20,436 bases of DNA from a virus. Of this stretch, positions 1-8,187 are shown in pieces. The notes under the pieces are model-generated. The model saw only the letters and a list, made by a program, of their open reading frames with translations, was not told the DNA's origin and ran no database searches. Numbering within the stretch: position 1 is the stretch's first letter; each line of letters starts with the position of its first letter. The stretch spans positions 1 to 20,436 of IMG/VR virus record IMGVR_UViG_3300008450_000604; one strand, written 5' to 3'. The position numbers and the translations under genes were made by a program.

Positions 1-608
1 ACGCTCGGGCTGACGGGGATCGCGGCGCGCAGGCGGTAGGCGGTCGAGGCCACGGCACCGGGGACGTCGGCGATCAGGCCGCGGGTGGCGTCGACGCCTG
101 CCGTGCCGGTGGTGATCGTGCCGACGGACATGCTGGCGTTGACGGTGACGGTCGATGCGTTGGCGAGGGTGACCGTCTTGTCGCCGGTGGTGGTGAAGGT
201 CTGCGCGGTCGCGCCCACGAAGTTGACGTCGCCGATTTTGGTCCACGCGCCGGGGATGGACCCGCTCGACTCCACCGATGCGTAGTAGGGCAGGCTGGGG
301 ACCTCCTGCCCGTCGGCGGTCCGGGTGACGGTCAGGGTGCAGATGATCCCCTGCCCGTCCGACGTCGGCAGGACCCACGGCCCGAGCCCCGATCCCGACG
401 ACGGGGTGACAGGGTCGCCGGTCGCCGTGTCGGTCGCGGTGAGGGCGTAGGTGATGCCCGAGGCCGGGGCGTCGGGGTGGGTCCACGTCAGAGAGACGGA
501 CGTGGTGCCCTGGGCCTCGGGCGGGCCTTGCGTGGGCGGGGTGGGGGCGGTGAGGGGGTCTGCGCCGCCTCCGACCTCGATCTGTACGTAGCCGCGGCGG
601 CCGCTCAT
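1..608 (-). CDS. FN3-like tail tip/fibre protein, 3'-truncated by window edge
   Basis: About 202 residues are visible from ATG at 608, and the frame is open to the left edge, so the C-terminus is missing. The ATG overlaps the stop of the upstream 125-aa gene (ATGA), which fixes the start and implies translational coupling. After a short N-terminus and a Pro/Thr-rich linker (about residues 16-35), residues 30-110 show a fibronectin type III-like pattern (SVSLTWTHPDAP, then ITYALTATD, LTVTRTADG). A Thr/Val-rich beta region follows (TFTTTGDKTVTLANA). FN3-like domains are common in siphophage tail tip and host-contact proteins, and this gene lies downstream of the hub-like genes. A host-attachment or tail-tip role is therefore inferred, not shown. 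No enzymatic motif is visible in the part present. Confidence 0.7.
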   Translation of the reverse strand, partial: MSGRRGYVQIEVGGGADPLTAPTPPTQGPPEAQGTTSVSLTWTHPDAPASGITYALTATDTATGDPVTPSSGSGLGPWVLPTSDGQGIICTLTVTRTADGQEVPSLPYYASVESSGSIPGAWTKIGDVNFVGATAQTFTTTGDKTVTLANASTVTVNASMSVGTITTGTAGVDATRGLIADVPGAVASTAYRLRAAIPVSPS

Positions 609-982
609 CGTCCGACCCCAAGCTCAATCGAGACTGCGGCGGTCCCGCTCTGGGCGGCGAGAAAGATCGAGCGGTTGGGAATGACTCCGACCGTGCCGGG
701 CTTGTCTTCGGCGTCCCGCATCACCACGGAGAACTTGCCCTCGCTGCCGCTGACGGAAACCGACACCTTGTCAGAGGTGCCGCTCGCCGCCGCGCCGGCG
801 ACGGGCTGCGTCCGGCCTGCCACGCCGTTTGCCAGCGCGTAGTACATGCTCGCCGAGGACGTGATCACGACGACCGTGCACCACGACGGCAGGATGATCT
901 CGTGCCAGTTGGTGTTCATGGCGCTGTCAAGCAGCCGGGTCGCTGGGGCGCGGAGGTATCCAGACAGGTCAATCGTGGCCAT
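605..982 (-). CDS. small beta-rich tail-associated protein of unknown function (125 aa)
   Basis: ATG at 982 is preceded by a good Shine-Dalgarno (TTGGAGGTC, 6 nt from the ATG), and only 3 nt separate it from the stop of the upstream hub-like gene. The protein has no signal peptide. It is rich in Ser, Ala, Val and Thr with alternating hydrophobic residues (CTVVVITSSASMYYAL, DKVSVSVSGSEGKFSVVM, GTAAVSIELGVGR), which suggests a small all-beta domain. I do not recognise a family. Its place between the hub-like protein and an FN3-like protein suggests a tail-tip or baseplate accessory component. It could also be a small trimerising fibre adaptor. Both ideas rest on position alone. Confidence 0.75.
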   Translation of the reverse strand: MATIDLSGYLRAPATRLLDSAMNTNWHEIILPSWCTVVVITSSASMYYALANGVAGRTQPVAGAAASGTSDKVSVSVSGSEGKFSVVMRDAEDKPGTVGVIPNRSIFLAAQSGTAAVSIELGVGR

Positions 983-985
983 CGG

Positions 986-2563
986 TCAGACCTCCAAGCG
1001 GTCGGCGGCGTCATCGGGGAGCGTCGCCAGGGTCAGGCTCACTATACCCCGAAGCGGGTCGGGCTGCACGGAAACGACCATCGCCAGCCGGGCCGACCAT
1101 CCGAGCGCGGTGCTGGCATAGAGCCCGCCGGCGTAGGGGTACGTCCACCGCACCACGTCACCGGGGCACAGATCCCAGACGTCGAGGCCGACCACGTCAC
1201 AGGTGATCGACTCGCCGAGCACCCATGCCCATACCTTCAGCCGGGCCAAGGTCGCGCTGCGCACGTCGGAGCCGTAGGCCCAGAGCGACGCGGACACGTC
1301 GTAGACCTTGAGGACCGCTGACGGGTAGGACCGGACCGGGGAGCCTGCCGACGACGTGGCGGACGTGTCTTTGACGCCGACGTTGCCATAGGTCAGGTTT
1401 GACCAGTCTGGGGTCGCCACGCTCAGCGACGCGGGTTCGACCTGCGCCGGGTCGATCCCGTACCGCTGGACCCGGGCCGTCGCGGCGCTCTGGGGGCGGA
1501 GGTCCTGACAGCAGCGCAGGGTGATCAAGCCCTGTCGGACAGTCAGGAACACGCCGTAGGGCGCGATCACGCCGTTGAGCCATGCAAGGCCGTCGTCGGG
1601 ATTCGGGTCAACGACGACCTCGATCTCGCCCCCGCCGGTCATGCTGGTCAGCGCGCTGTTCGTACTGCTCTGGATGTCCGCCACGTCGACGTGTAGGCCG
1701 TCCCGCAGGCCGTATCCCCACGTCTCGGGCAGGACGTCATAGGCGCCGTTGGTGCCTGCGCCGGTCGACGTCAGGATCTTGCAGACGAAGGCCGGGATGG
1801 TCCCGAAGACGAGCGGCACGTACTCGACAACGCTGCCCAGCGCGGCGTTTACGGCGGTGGTGCCGTAGGTCACCGACGCGCTGACGCCGGTCAGGCGGTT
1901 GGGTCCTGTCGCTGACCCGGTGAACCGCAGGTAGAAGGCCGCCGCTCCGCTTGCCGGTGTGATCTTGACGACGCCGGTCGCCCCGGTCTGTCGGGTCGCC
2001 GCAGGCTCGGCCGCGCCGATGGTCAGCGTGGTGTCTCCGACCGTGTAGCCGGCCGAGAGCGTCGTCGGGGCGCGGTACTTGGAGAACAACTGCGGCTCGG
2101 CCTTCAGGTCACCGCCGCCGGCCCATCGAGCGGTCAGCGCTGCGACGATATCCCAGACCTCGAAGGTCAAGACGCTGTCCGCGCCGATCTCGGTCTTGGA
2201 GATCCGCCCCTGCGCGATGGTCTGAAAGTCGGTCCACGCATCGCCGGGAAAGCCCATGCGCAGCCGCACCACGGTCCCGCGACCCAAGGCGCGCAGGATG
2301 GTCAGGCGCCGGCCCTCTTCGGGTGCGCCTGCGATGACCGCGAAGCGCCACGCGCCGGACTCCGGCACCCATTCAATCGGCTGGACGCTGTACTGACCGA
2401 AGGTCAAACCGTCGACATGGAGCCACGGATAGACCGTCTGCAGCGCGCCGGCGGTGATCGGCGCCGAGGCAAACAGGTCGAGGCTCTCTTCGGACTGGAT
2501 CACGAAGATCGGCGCGAGCACGCCCGCGGCGAGTCGCTCCCGGAAGACCAGCGGCCACCCCAT
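986..2563 (-). CDS. putative tail hub/baseplate protein (525 aa)
   Basis: ATG at 2563 overlaps the upstream stop as TGATG. The protein has a beta-rich N-terminal half with the run RGTVVRLRMGFPG, then TDFQTIAQGRIS and LTFEVWDIVAAL (about residues 95-145). A central region is rich in Gly, Thr and Ala. Residues 300-500 include GGGEIEVVVDPNPDDG and VVRWTYPY, and look like a second set of beta domains. In siphophages the second large gene after the tape measure usually encodes the central hub (Tal/gp27-like). Size, beta content and position fit, but no peptidase or lysozyme motif is visible, so the hub label is inferred. It is presumably virion-associated at the distal tail end. Confidence 0.75.
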   Translation of the reverse strand: MGWPLVFRERLAAGVLAPIFVIQSEESLDLFASAPITAGALQTVYPWLHVDGLTFGQYSVQPIEWVPESGAWRFAVIAGAPEEGRRLTILRALGRGTVVRLRMGFPGDAWTDFQTIAQGRISKTEIGADSVLTFEVWDIVAALTARWAGGGDLKAEPQLFSKYRAPTTLSAGYTVGDTTLTIGAAEPAATRQTGATGVVKITPASGAAAFYLRFTGSATGPNRLTGVSASVTYGTTAVNAALGSVVEYVPLVFGTIPAFVCKILTSTGAGTNGAYDVLPETWGYGLRDGLHVDVADIQSSTNSALTSMTGGGEIEVVVDPNPDDGLAWLNGVIAPYGVFLTVRQGLITLRCCQDLRPQSAATARVQRYGIDPAQVEPASLSVATPDWSNLTYGNVGVKDTSATSSAGSPVRSYPSAVLKVYDVSASLWAYGSDVRSATLARLKVWAWVLGESITCDVVGLDVWDLCPGDVVRWTYPYAGGLYASTALGWSARLAMVVSVQPDPLRGIVSLTLATLPDDAADRLEV

Positions 2564-3345
2564 CAGGTCCGCCCCTGCAGCCCGCGGGGCGCGCTCAGGG
2601 TGGCCGACCCACGCGGGGCCCGGCCGATGGCCTGCTCCAGCGACCTCAGCAGCGCCGACGTGTGAGGCGTGGTCGACGTTCCGAGCGCGACGCCCCGCAG
2701 CGCGGCGAGGTGCCCGGGGTGCTCGATCAGCGGGAGCGTGAGCGTGTGGTATAGCTCGCGGTCGCTGACCAGCTCGGCGATGTCGCCCGGGTCGAGCGTC
2801 AAGACCGGCCAGAACCCGTAGGGGCGGATCGCGATGGGCGTGCTGCGCAGGTTGCCGTAAACACCGCTCTGCAGCGTCAGGATGCCCGACGACGACACCG
2901 AAGAGAAGGGGCGGTCCTCAAGCGCGCTCTCGGGGTTCGGCGACTGGATCAAGAGCCGGTCTCCTGCGACGAGCGCCGCGGACGGCTCCCACGCGGCCAT
3001 CTGTGAGCCGCCGCTGGTGAAGAGGATCGACTGCCCCGCGTTGATCGGGCGGTCGCTGAAGGCAAGGATGGCCTTGGACGGCTCCAAGGCGAAACCGACC
3101 GCGCCGCCCCTGCGCAGGTGGGCGATGAGCTGCCGATAGTCGTCGACGTCGGCGGCGGGGATCTGCGGGACCTCAATCGTGACCCGCCATCGGCTGCCGT
3201 ACTGGACCCGGACGGCGAGCCCGCCGGGGGTTGACGCCCCGTCGGCGAGGCTCTCTTGCACAGCCTGCAGGTCGGACGGGTACACGTCGAGCGTGTTGAG
3301 GCGCGCCGATCCCCATCCGTACCAGTAGAAGCGCGAAGCCGACAT
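2563..3345 (-). CDS. putative distal tail protein (260 aa)
   Basis: ATG at 3345 overlaps the tape-measure stop (TGATG), and the gene's own stop overlaps the start of the hub-like gene in the same way. It is the first gene after the tape measure, the usual place for the distal tail (Dit-like) protein joining tail tube and hub. The N-terminus (FYWYGWGSARLNTLDVYPSD) and the segment VRVQYGSRWRVTIEVPQIP look like a compact beta domain. LIAHLRRGGAVGFALEP and GFWPVLTLDPGDIAEL follow. There are no membrane segments or catalytic motifs. I cannot match a named family with confidence, so the call rests on gene order and beta character. Confidence 0.75.
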   Translation of the reverse strand: MSASRFYWYGWGSARLNTLDVYPSDLQAVQESLADGASTPGGLAVRVQYGSRWRVTIEVPQIPAADVDDYRQLIAHLRRGGAVGFALEPSKAILAFSDRPINAGQSILFTSGGSQMAAWEPSAALVAGDRLLIQSPNPESALEDRPFSSVSSSGILTLQSGVYGNLRSTPIAIRPYGFWPVLTLDPGDIAELVSDRELYHTLTLPLIEHPGHLAALRGVALGTSTTPHTSALLRSLEQAIGRAPRGSATLSAPRGLQGRT

Positions 3346-5747
3346 CAGGTGCCCCCGATCACGGTTGTACCACGCCGCAGACCGCCAGGACGGGTCATCC
3401 GGTCGAGGTCACGAAGGGCGCGCGGCACCACGTCGGGGTGGAGGCTGGCGGCCTGCAGGACCAGCGTGGGGCCTCCCTGCGCGCTCTGGCGGCTGCGCCC
3501 GGTGCGCGGGTCGGTCGGCTGCCCGGGGCGGCCTCGGGGGTCGGTGACGGCGAGAGCTGCGGCCTGCAGGTCCCGAAGCTCTTGGGCGCGGCCCTCGCTG
3601 ACACGGCGGCCTCGGCCTTGATCCCCGGGCGTGAAGATGTCCTTGAACCACGATTTTACGCGGTCCCACGTCTCCCGCCACCACTCCCGCACGCCGTCGG
3701 CGATGCTGCGGGCGATGCCCCGGAAACCGCCGATGTCGCGCCACCAAAGGACGATGCCGCGGACGATGGCGACGGGTAGCTCGATGAGGATCGCGACAAA
3801 CATCCGGGGCACGTTGGCGATCAGGGCGGGGATCAGCTCGGTGATCAGCGTCACGACAAGGTCGGGGATGAACTTGCGGACCAACGCAGGCAGCATCTTG
3901 AAGCCCGCGATGAGGCCGTCAACGCCGGACATCAGGCTCTTAGACGTAGCGCCCGCGCCCTGCTGCCCGAGCGCGGTGATTCCGCTGATCGCTGCGCCGA
4001 TGGCTGCGCCGTAGGGGCCGGCGACCGCGGCGATCTTGCCGAGCATGCCGTCCTGGCCGGCGAAGGCATCGGCAAACTTTGCGGCGAGGGCGGTGACGCC
4101 CTTACTCATCGCTCCGGTGATGTCTCCACCGATCACGTCACCGATGGCGCCACCGACCCGGGCGCCGCGCTGGACCGCCTTGGCATACTCTGCGCCGAGG
4201 GTGGTCATCAGCCCGCGGAGGTCCTTCTCCACGCCTGCCAAGCCCGACACGACACCGTTGACCAGCGCGTCGGTGACCTGACCCGAGAGGTTATCAGCCC
4301 AGCCCTGCAGGCCCGGGTTGTCCGCAGCCAAGCGTTGCGCATCGCTGAGAAGCAGGGTCAACCGCTGATAGTCGTCGAGCACGTCCTGCGGCGGGGCGAT
4401 CTGGTTGATCGCCGCTTCGAGGTCTCGGGCCGACTGGATCGCCGCGGGCGGGATGAGGTCAGCCGGGACCGACAGGGCGGACTCAAGGCGCTCGCGGTCT
4501 TGGAATGCATCGAGAGCCTTGACCAGATCGTCATACTTGGCCTTCAGCTCTGACAGGTGCCGCTTGGATTCTTGCCGGGCCTTGTTGGCGGCCTCTTCGC
4601 GGTCCTTCTCTTCGGCCAGCGCCCGGCCGTACTCTTCTGTGGCAGTGATGATGCCGAGGCGCTCGGTGTAGAGCTTGCCCAACTCATCGCGCTCCTTCTC
4701 GGCCGCGGCGAGCTTCTCGGTCGCGGTCTGTCGGGAGATCGCCGCCTCTTCGCGCTGCGACTCGGTGAGACTGTTTAGGACGCTGGTGTCCTTCATCTTC
4801 GCGTCAACAGCGTCGATATGCGCCTTCTGCTGCTCAATCGTGAGCGCGATGTCGCGGCGCTTCGACTCAACCTGATCGTCAAGGGCGATCCGGGACCGCT
4901 CGGACTGCGCGGCGTAGCGGTCGATCTCTCCGGTCAGCTCTTTGAGTCCGATCTCGGCGTCTTTGTTTGCAGCCCGAAGTCCTGCGATGGCAAGCCGCAC
5001 GCCGTCGATCTTCTCTTGCGCAGTCGCGGCGCGGTCGCCAGTCTCTTGCAGGCGGGCGCCCAGCCGACCGTTCGCGTCGTCAGCGTCGGTGGTCGCGTTC
5101 TTGAGCGCGATCATCGCTGTCACGAGCGCGGCGGCTGCGATGGCTACACCCGCGAGCATGCCAGCCACGGGCGCCAGCTTTGTCAGCATCCCACCGAACG
5201 ACGCTTTGAGCACTTCGGCCGCTTCGGTGGCGTCGCCCAAGGCTGCTGCGATCTCCGGGCCCTGCTGCATCAGGACCATAAACGGAGAGCCGCCGCCAGC
5301 CAACTGCTGCCCGACGTCCATCAGGTTGTAGCGGAGGGTCATCACCCGTCCGCTCAGGTTCTTGATCTGGTCTGCCTTGCTCCCGTCCGGATCCGGGTCA
5401 GGGATCGGCGGGATGGGTGACGGCGAGGGCATCGGGCCGGGTGTTGGTGATCCGTCCGCCCCTTGCTGTCCGCGCGGCAAAAACCGCCCGTCAGGGCCAC
5501 GCTGGGGACCGACCTTGCCCTGCTGTGCCGCCAGCGCAGCCGCAGCCCGCGCCGCTTCCTCCGACGCCTGCGCCTGCCGCTCAAGCGCCGCCGCGGTGTC
5601 GGCCGCCTGTTGATCGAGCGCGTCGCCTGACTTGGTGACGGCGGCCTGTTCGCTGGCCAACTTGTCAGCGTTGCTCGCCGCAGCCAAAAACGCCCGGCTG
5701 GCCTCGTCTTTGGCCCGGATGATCGCCTCGATGATGTTGTCTGCCAA
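3345..5747 (-). CDS. tail length tape measure protein (800 aa)
   Basis: The start is TTG at 5747, placed 6 nt after GAGG-type Shine-Dalgarno sequence lying in the end of the chaperone frame; no upstream ATG is in frame. Residues 1-75 are Ala/Glu/Gln-rich and probably coiled coil. Residues 80-125 form a Pro/Gly-rich linker. Residues 141-170 carry the TMP_2-like block (NLMDVGQQLAGG, then PFMVLMQQGPEIAA), typical of lambda-H/prophage tape measure proteins. A hydrophobic segment lies at about 191-216, followed by long charged helices to about 450 and further hydrophobic stretches near 640-690 (MFVAILIELPVAIVRGIVLW). The protein sets tail length and probably enters or crosses the host membrane. 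At about 0.15 nm per residue, 800 residues predict a tail near 120 nm, an inferred upper estimate. Confidence 0.93.
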   Translation of the reverse strand: MADNIIEAIIRAKDEASRAFLAAASNADKLASEQAAVTKSGDALDQQAADTAAALERQAQASEEAARAAAALAAQQGKVGPQRGPDGRFLPRGQQGADGSPTPGPMPSPSPIPPIPDPDPDGSKADQIKNLSGRVMTLRYNLMDVGQQLAGGGSPFMVLMQQGPEIAAALGDATEAAEVLKASFGGMLTKLAPVAGMLAGVAIAAAALVTAMIALKNATTDADDANGRLGARLQETGDRAATAQEKIDGVRLAIAGLRAANKDAEIGLKELTGEIDRYAAQSERSRIALDDQVESKRRDIALTIEQQKAHIDAVDAKMKDTSVLNSLTESQREEAAISRQTATEKLAAAEKERDELGKLYTERLGIITATEEYGRALAEEKDREEAANKARQESKRHLSELKAKYDDLVKALDAFQDRERLESALSVPADLIPPAAIQSARDLEAAINQIAPPQDVLDDYQRLTLLLSDAQRLAADNPGLQGWADNLSGQVTDALVNGVVSGLAGVEKDLRGLMTTLGAEYAKAVQRGARVGGAIGDVIGGDITGAMSKGVTALAAKFADAFAGQDGMLGKIAAVAGPYGAAIGAAISGITALGQQGAGATSKSLMSGVDGLIAGFKMLPALVRKFIPDLVVTLITELIPALIANVPRMFVAILIELPVAIVRGIVLWWRDIGGFRGIARSIADGVREWWRETWDRVKSWFKDIFTPGDQGRGRRVSEGRAQELRDLQAAALAVTDPRGRPGQPTDPRTGRSRQSAQGGPTLVLQAASLHPDVVPRALRDLDRMTRPGGLRRGTTVIGGT

Positions 5748-5750
5748 CGG

Positions 5751-6432
5751 CTACCTCATCGAGTCGGAGAGGGCGGAGAGGAGCGCGGGAATGGGGCCGT
5801 GCTCTGCGTCGTGAGCATACCCCGCGCGGGCGCAGACTGCATCCCAGACCACGGCCTCCCAGGGGTCGGTCAGGCCGAGGACTGCGGAGGGTCGCTGGCC
5901 ATACCGGCGCGCGGCGAGGTCTGTGGTGACGGCGAGGTCAGGATCAGCCCGCGCGAAACGAACCGACCGACTGGACCGCCTCCAGGGCCTGCCGCATGGC
6001 CTCCTGAGTGATGGCGATCTGGCCCGATGCGCTGACCGACAGGATCGACAGGCGACCGGCGGCGGGGTCATCCTTGCCCACGCCGACGATCTGACAGTCG
6101 GTCCACACGTCGGAGCCCTGCGCCCGGACGCCGGTCACAGCGGCCAAGACCGCCTTCTCGCCGCCGTCGAGCATCGCCCGGATCGTCGACTCGATGACCG
6201 CGCCAGCCGGGGCGGCCTCGGCACCGGCGGACGGCTGCGACTGCGCGACCGCGGCGCCGATGACCCCGGACAGGAGCCCCGCACGGGTGGCCTCGGCGAC
6301 CGAGAAGCGCTTGACGCGCCACTCGACTGGGACGCCGTTGGAGATGTCGGGGACCGCGGCGGTGCCGGCGACGGAGAGGGAGGCGAGGCTGAAGGCCGGG
6401 GCGGCCGGGGCCTCGGGGGCATCAGGCGTCAT
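5751..6432 (-). CDS. tail assembly chaperone, predicted frameshift product (G-T type)
   Basis: This entry joins the 162-aa chaperone frame to an overlapping downstream frame ending at 5751. The downstream frame reads ARADPDLAVTTDLAARRYG and LTDPWEAVVWDAVCARAGYA, which look like real protein. It has no credible start near the junction: its only upstream ATG (6071) gives an Arg/Ser-rich antisense-like peptide. Relative to the first frame the second is +1, equivalent to -2. Near the stop the codons are tcg-ttt-cgc-gcg-ggc-tga. A tRNA-Phe slip from TTT to TTC would give +1, and an Ala tRNA re-pairing from GCG to GCG in CGCGCG would give -2. Siphophage tail chaperones are usually made as a short and a frameshifted long form, both acting on the tape measure before tube polymerisation. 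The fused protein would be about 226 aa. Confidence 0.6.
5944..6432 (-). CDS. tail assembly chaperone, short form (162 aa)
   Basis: I chose ATG at 6432, which overlaps the major tail gene's end by 11 nt. An in-frame extension to 6489 would lie wholly over the tail tube gene and reads as shadow sequence. The Ala/Pro-rich N-terminus is followed by FSLASLSVAGTAAVPDI, VEWRVKRFSVAEATRAG and a long helical C-terminal half (ESTIRAMLDGGEKAVLAAVTG, then ITQEAMRQALEAVQSVG). Position between tail tube and tape measure, size and helical content match the first tail assembly chaperone (lambda gpG type). It should be a cytoplasmic assembly factor absent from the virion. It was identified mainly by synteny, because these proteins diverge quickly in sequence. 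Confidence 0.8.
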   Translation of the reverse strand: MTPDAPEAPAAPAFSLASLSVAGTAAVPDISNGVPVEWRVKRFSVAEATRAGLLSGVIGAAVAQSQPSAGAEAAPAGAVIESTIRAMLDGGEKAVLAAVTGVRAQGSDVWTDCQIVGVGKDDPAAGRLSILSVSASGQIAITQEAMRQALEAVQSVGSFRAG

Positions 6433-7339
6433 AGGTGGCCTCGCCGTTGGTGAGCACGATCCCGGGGTTGCCGATGCTCTCGAACTCAATCGACGTGGTG
6501 AGGTCGGAGATGGACTCGCCGATGGTCTCGCTCACCTTGACCGTGCAGTCCTGAATGGTGTAGACCAGCGTCTTCGCACCGGTCGCGGTGTCGGTACAGG
6601 TGATCACGAGGTCGCCGGTGGTGTCGGCGACCTCGGAGGACCGCGGGGTAAACGAGTCCTTGTCAACAACGATGGTGGTCCTCACCTCGCGGACGCCGAC
6701 AGAGGGCTCAGCGGTGCGGAGCGACCCAAGCTGCGGGCGGCGGTTCAGGTTGTTCGAGAGCACCGACGACAGGCTCTTGATCGTGCCCAAAGACGACCCG
6801 CCCCAAGTGACGGTGACCTCGAAGTGCTCGATGGGGACGGCACTGGTCAGCGACGGCGAACCGGCGGACGATGCGGCGGCCTTGGACTGCGCGATGATGT
6901 CGAAGGCGAACGTGACCTCGCTGCCCGGGGTCGCGTTCATCGTCATGCTGTTGACCTTGCACCCCGCGAAGACCTCGCTGTTGCCCGACGTGCCGACCAA
7001 CTGCTCGATGGTTAGGGAGGGCAGCGCGGAGGCAGCGGCGAAGGTGAACGGTCCGGCACCGCTGACGGTCCCGAGCGCAGCCCGCAGGAGCATCCCGAGC
7101 GCGCTGTAGGACCCCGGGACGGTGACGGTCCCGCCGACCTGCTCATCGGCCACGAAACGGGTCTCGACGAAGGCTGCCGACGTGTGCGCCAGCCGGCCGC
7201 GGGTCGCGCGGTTGCGGGGGGTCTGCGTCAGCGACGACCCGTTGAGGTGGCACCACTTGGTGCGGCTAACAGCGGTGCCGGCGGTGGACTCAAGGCCCAA
7301 GCCGAGGCACGATCCGAGGGAGCGGTAGGGGACGGCCAT
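6422..7339 (-). CDS. major tail tube protein (305 aa)
   Basis: ATG at 7339 has an excellent Shine-Dalgarno (AGGAGG, 7 nt upstream) in a 32-nt spacer after the DUF2341-like gene. The protein is rich in Ser, Thr, Gly and Val with regular beta-strand patterns. The N-terminus (LGLGLESTAGTAVSRTKWCHL) resembles the 'phage tail tube protein' family, in which the start reads like a strand-loop over the first 40 residues. Typical tube elements include GTVTVPGSYSALGMLLRAAL, a central MTMNATPGSEVTFAFDIIAQ and the C-terminal DLTTSIEFES. It polymerises into the tail tube around the tape measure protein. The 305-residue length suggests an added C-terminal beta domain beyond the minimal tube fold. Position just before the chaperones supports the call. 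Confidence 0.88.
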   Translation of the reverse strand: MAVPYRSLGSCLGLGLESTAGTAVSRTKWCHLNGSSLTQTPRNRATRGRLAHTSAAFVETRFVADEQVGGTVTVPGSYSALGMLLRAALGTVSGAGPFTFAAASALPSLTIEQLVGTSGNSEVFAGCKVNSMTMNATPGSEVTFAFDIIAQSKAAASSAGSPSLTSAVPIEHFEVTVTWGGSSLGTIKSLSSVLSNNLNRRPQLGSLRTAEPSVGVREVRTTIVVDKDSFTPRSSEVADTTGDLVITCTDTATGAKTLVYTIQDCTVKVSETIGESISDLTTSIEFESIGNPGIVLTNGEATYDA

Positions 7340-7371
7340 GGTGCGGGCCTCCTATGGGGCGGGAGAGAGGG

Positions 7372-8187
7372 TCAGATCGTGGGGGCGATGGCTCGGACGG
7401 TGATGACGCGCTTGTCGAGGGCGCCGGCGGACTGGCCCCAGCCGATGGTCAGCGTCAGCATGCCGTTCACGTTGGTGGTCGGGGTGACCAAGCCGCGGAC
7501 GGTCGAGCTGTCGGAGTCGGTCCAGACCCGTAGGCTGAGCGCGGACACCCATGCGGCGAGGGCGGCGCCGGCGGCATCCTCGGCGGCGACGTAACACCAG
7601 TCGATGTCCTCGAATGCGGTGGACCCACGGTAGGACGCGCCGACTCCGAAGGACAAGCCCTGCAGCGGCGGGGTGATGAAGTGCCGCCGCTCGTTGACGA
7701 TGGCAACGACGGTCTGCGATGGCTCGGGGGTCAGCGATGCTGCGGACTCCGACCATGCTCCGTTGTCGATCAGGATGGTGCGCCCGGCGGGCATGGCCCG
7801 GGGGGACTCTGCCGATGCGACGACGGTGTTGGCGAAGGGGCCGGCACTCGGATCGGCGCTGACAACCGTCGCGGGGCCCCAGTACAGGTAGACGACCTGC
7901 ACAGACCCGCTGACGGCGGTGGCAGCGAGCGCCACATCAAAGTCAAACTGCGCGATCTTGCTCGCATATGTCCAAGTCGCCCGCTCGTGAGGGATCGCCG
8001 ACCCATTGGAATAGGCGATCATCACGTCGTAGCCGTTGCTCTGGACGGTGCTCCAGAACGCTTCGAGGTCCGGGCCGATGGTCAGGCGCGCGACGACGGA
8101 CGCACCGGGGGCGATGCCGGTGGTGTCGACGGTGACGGCGATGCGGGAGGCGTACTGCGACCCGTTGGTTGCGATGGCCCAACTCAT
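7372..8187 (-). CDS. DUF2341-like protein in the tail locus (271 aa)
   Basis: ATG at 8187 overlaps the preceding stop (ATGA) and has GGAAGG upstream. In-frame sequence further upstream is shadow of the tail terminator gene and was excluded. Residues 14-104 match the DUF2341 pattern: an opening strand (SRIAVTVDTTGIAPG), a centre with GYDVMIAYSNGSAIPHER, and a closing VVYLYWGPA corresponding to the family's hallmark IYLYYGN. The C-terminal half (RTILIDNGAWSES to VWTDSDSSTVRGLVTP) looks like a second beta domain. DUF2341 is a small beta module known mostly from surface proteins and suspected of ligand binding. Placed between tail terminator and tube genes, this is probably a virion tail or tube decoration protein, but the role is inferred. 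Confidence 0.78.
   Translation of the reverse strand: MSWAIATNGSQYASRIAVTVDTTGIAPGASVVARLTIGPDLEAFWSTVQSNGYDVMIAYSNGSAIPHERATWTYASKIAQFDFDVALAATAVSGSVQVVYLYWGPATVVSADPSAGPFANTVVASAESPRAMPAGRTILIDNGAWSESAASLTPEPSQTVVAIVNERRHFITPPLQGLSFGVGASYRGSTAFEDIDWCYVAAEDAAGAALAAWVSALSLRVWTDSDSSTVRGLVTPTTNVNGMLTLTIGWGQSAGALDKRVITVRAIAPTI

Noticed and set aside
5751-6071. Second chaperone frame as an independent gene starting at 6071
   Set aside because: The first 36 residues read as Arg/Ser-rich shadow of the first chaperone frame, and only the part after the junction looks like protein. Frameshifting explains it better.
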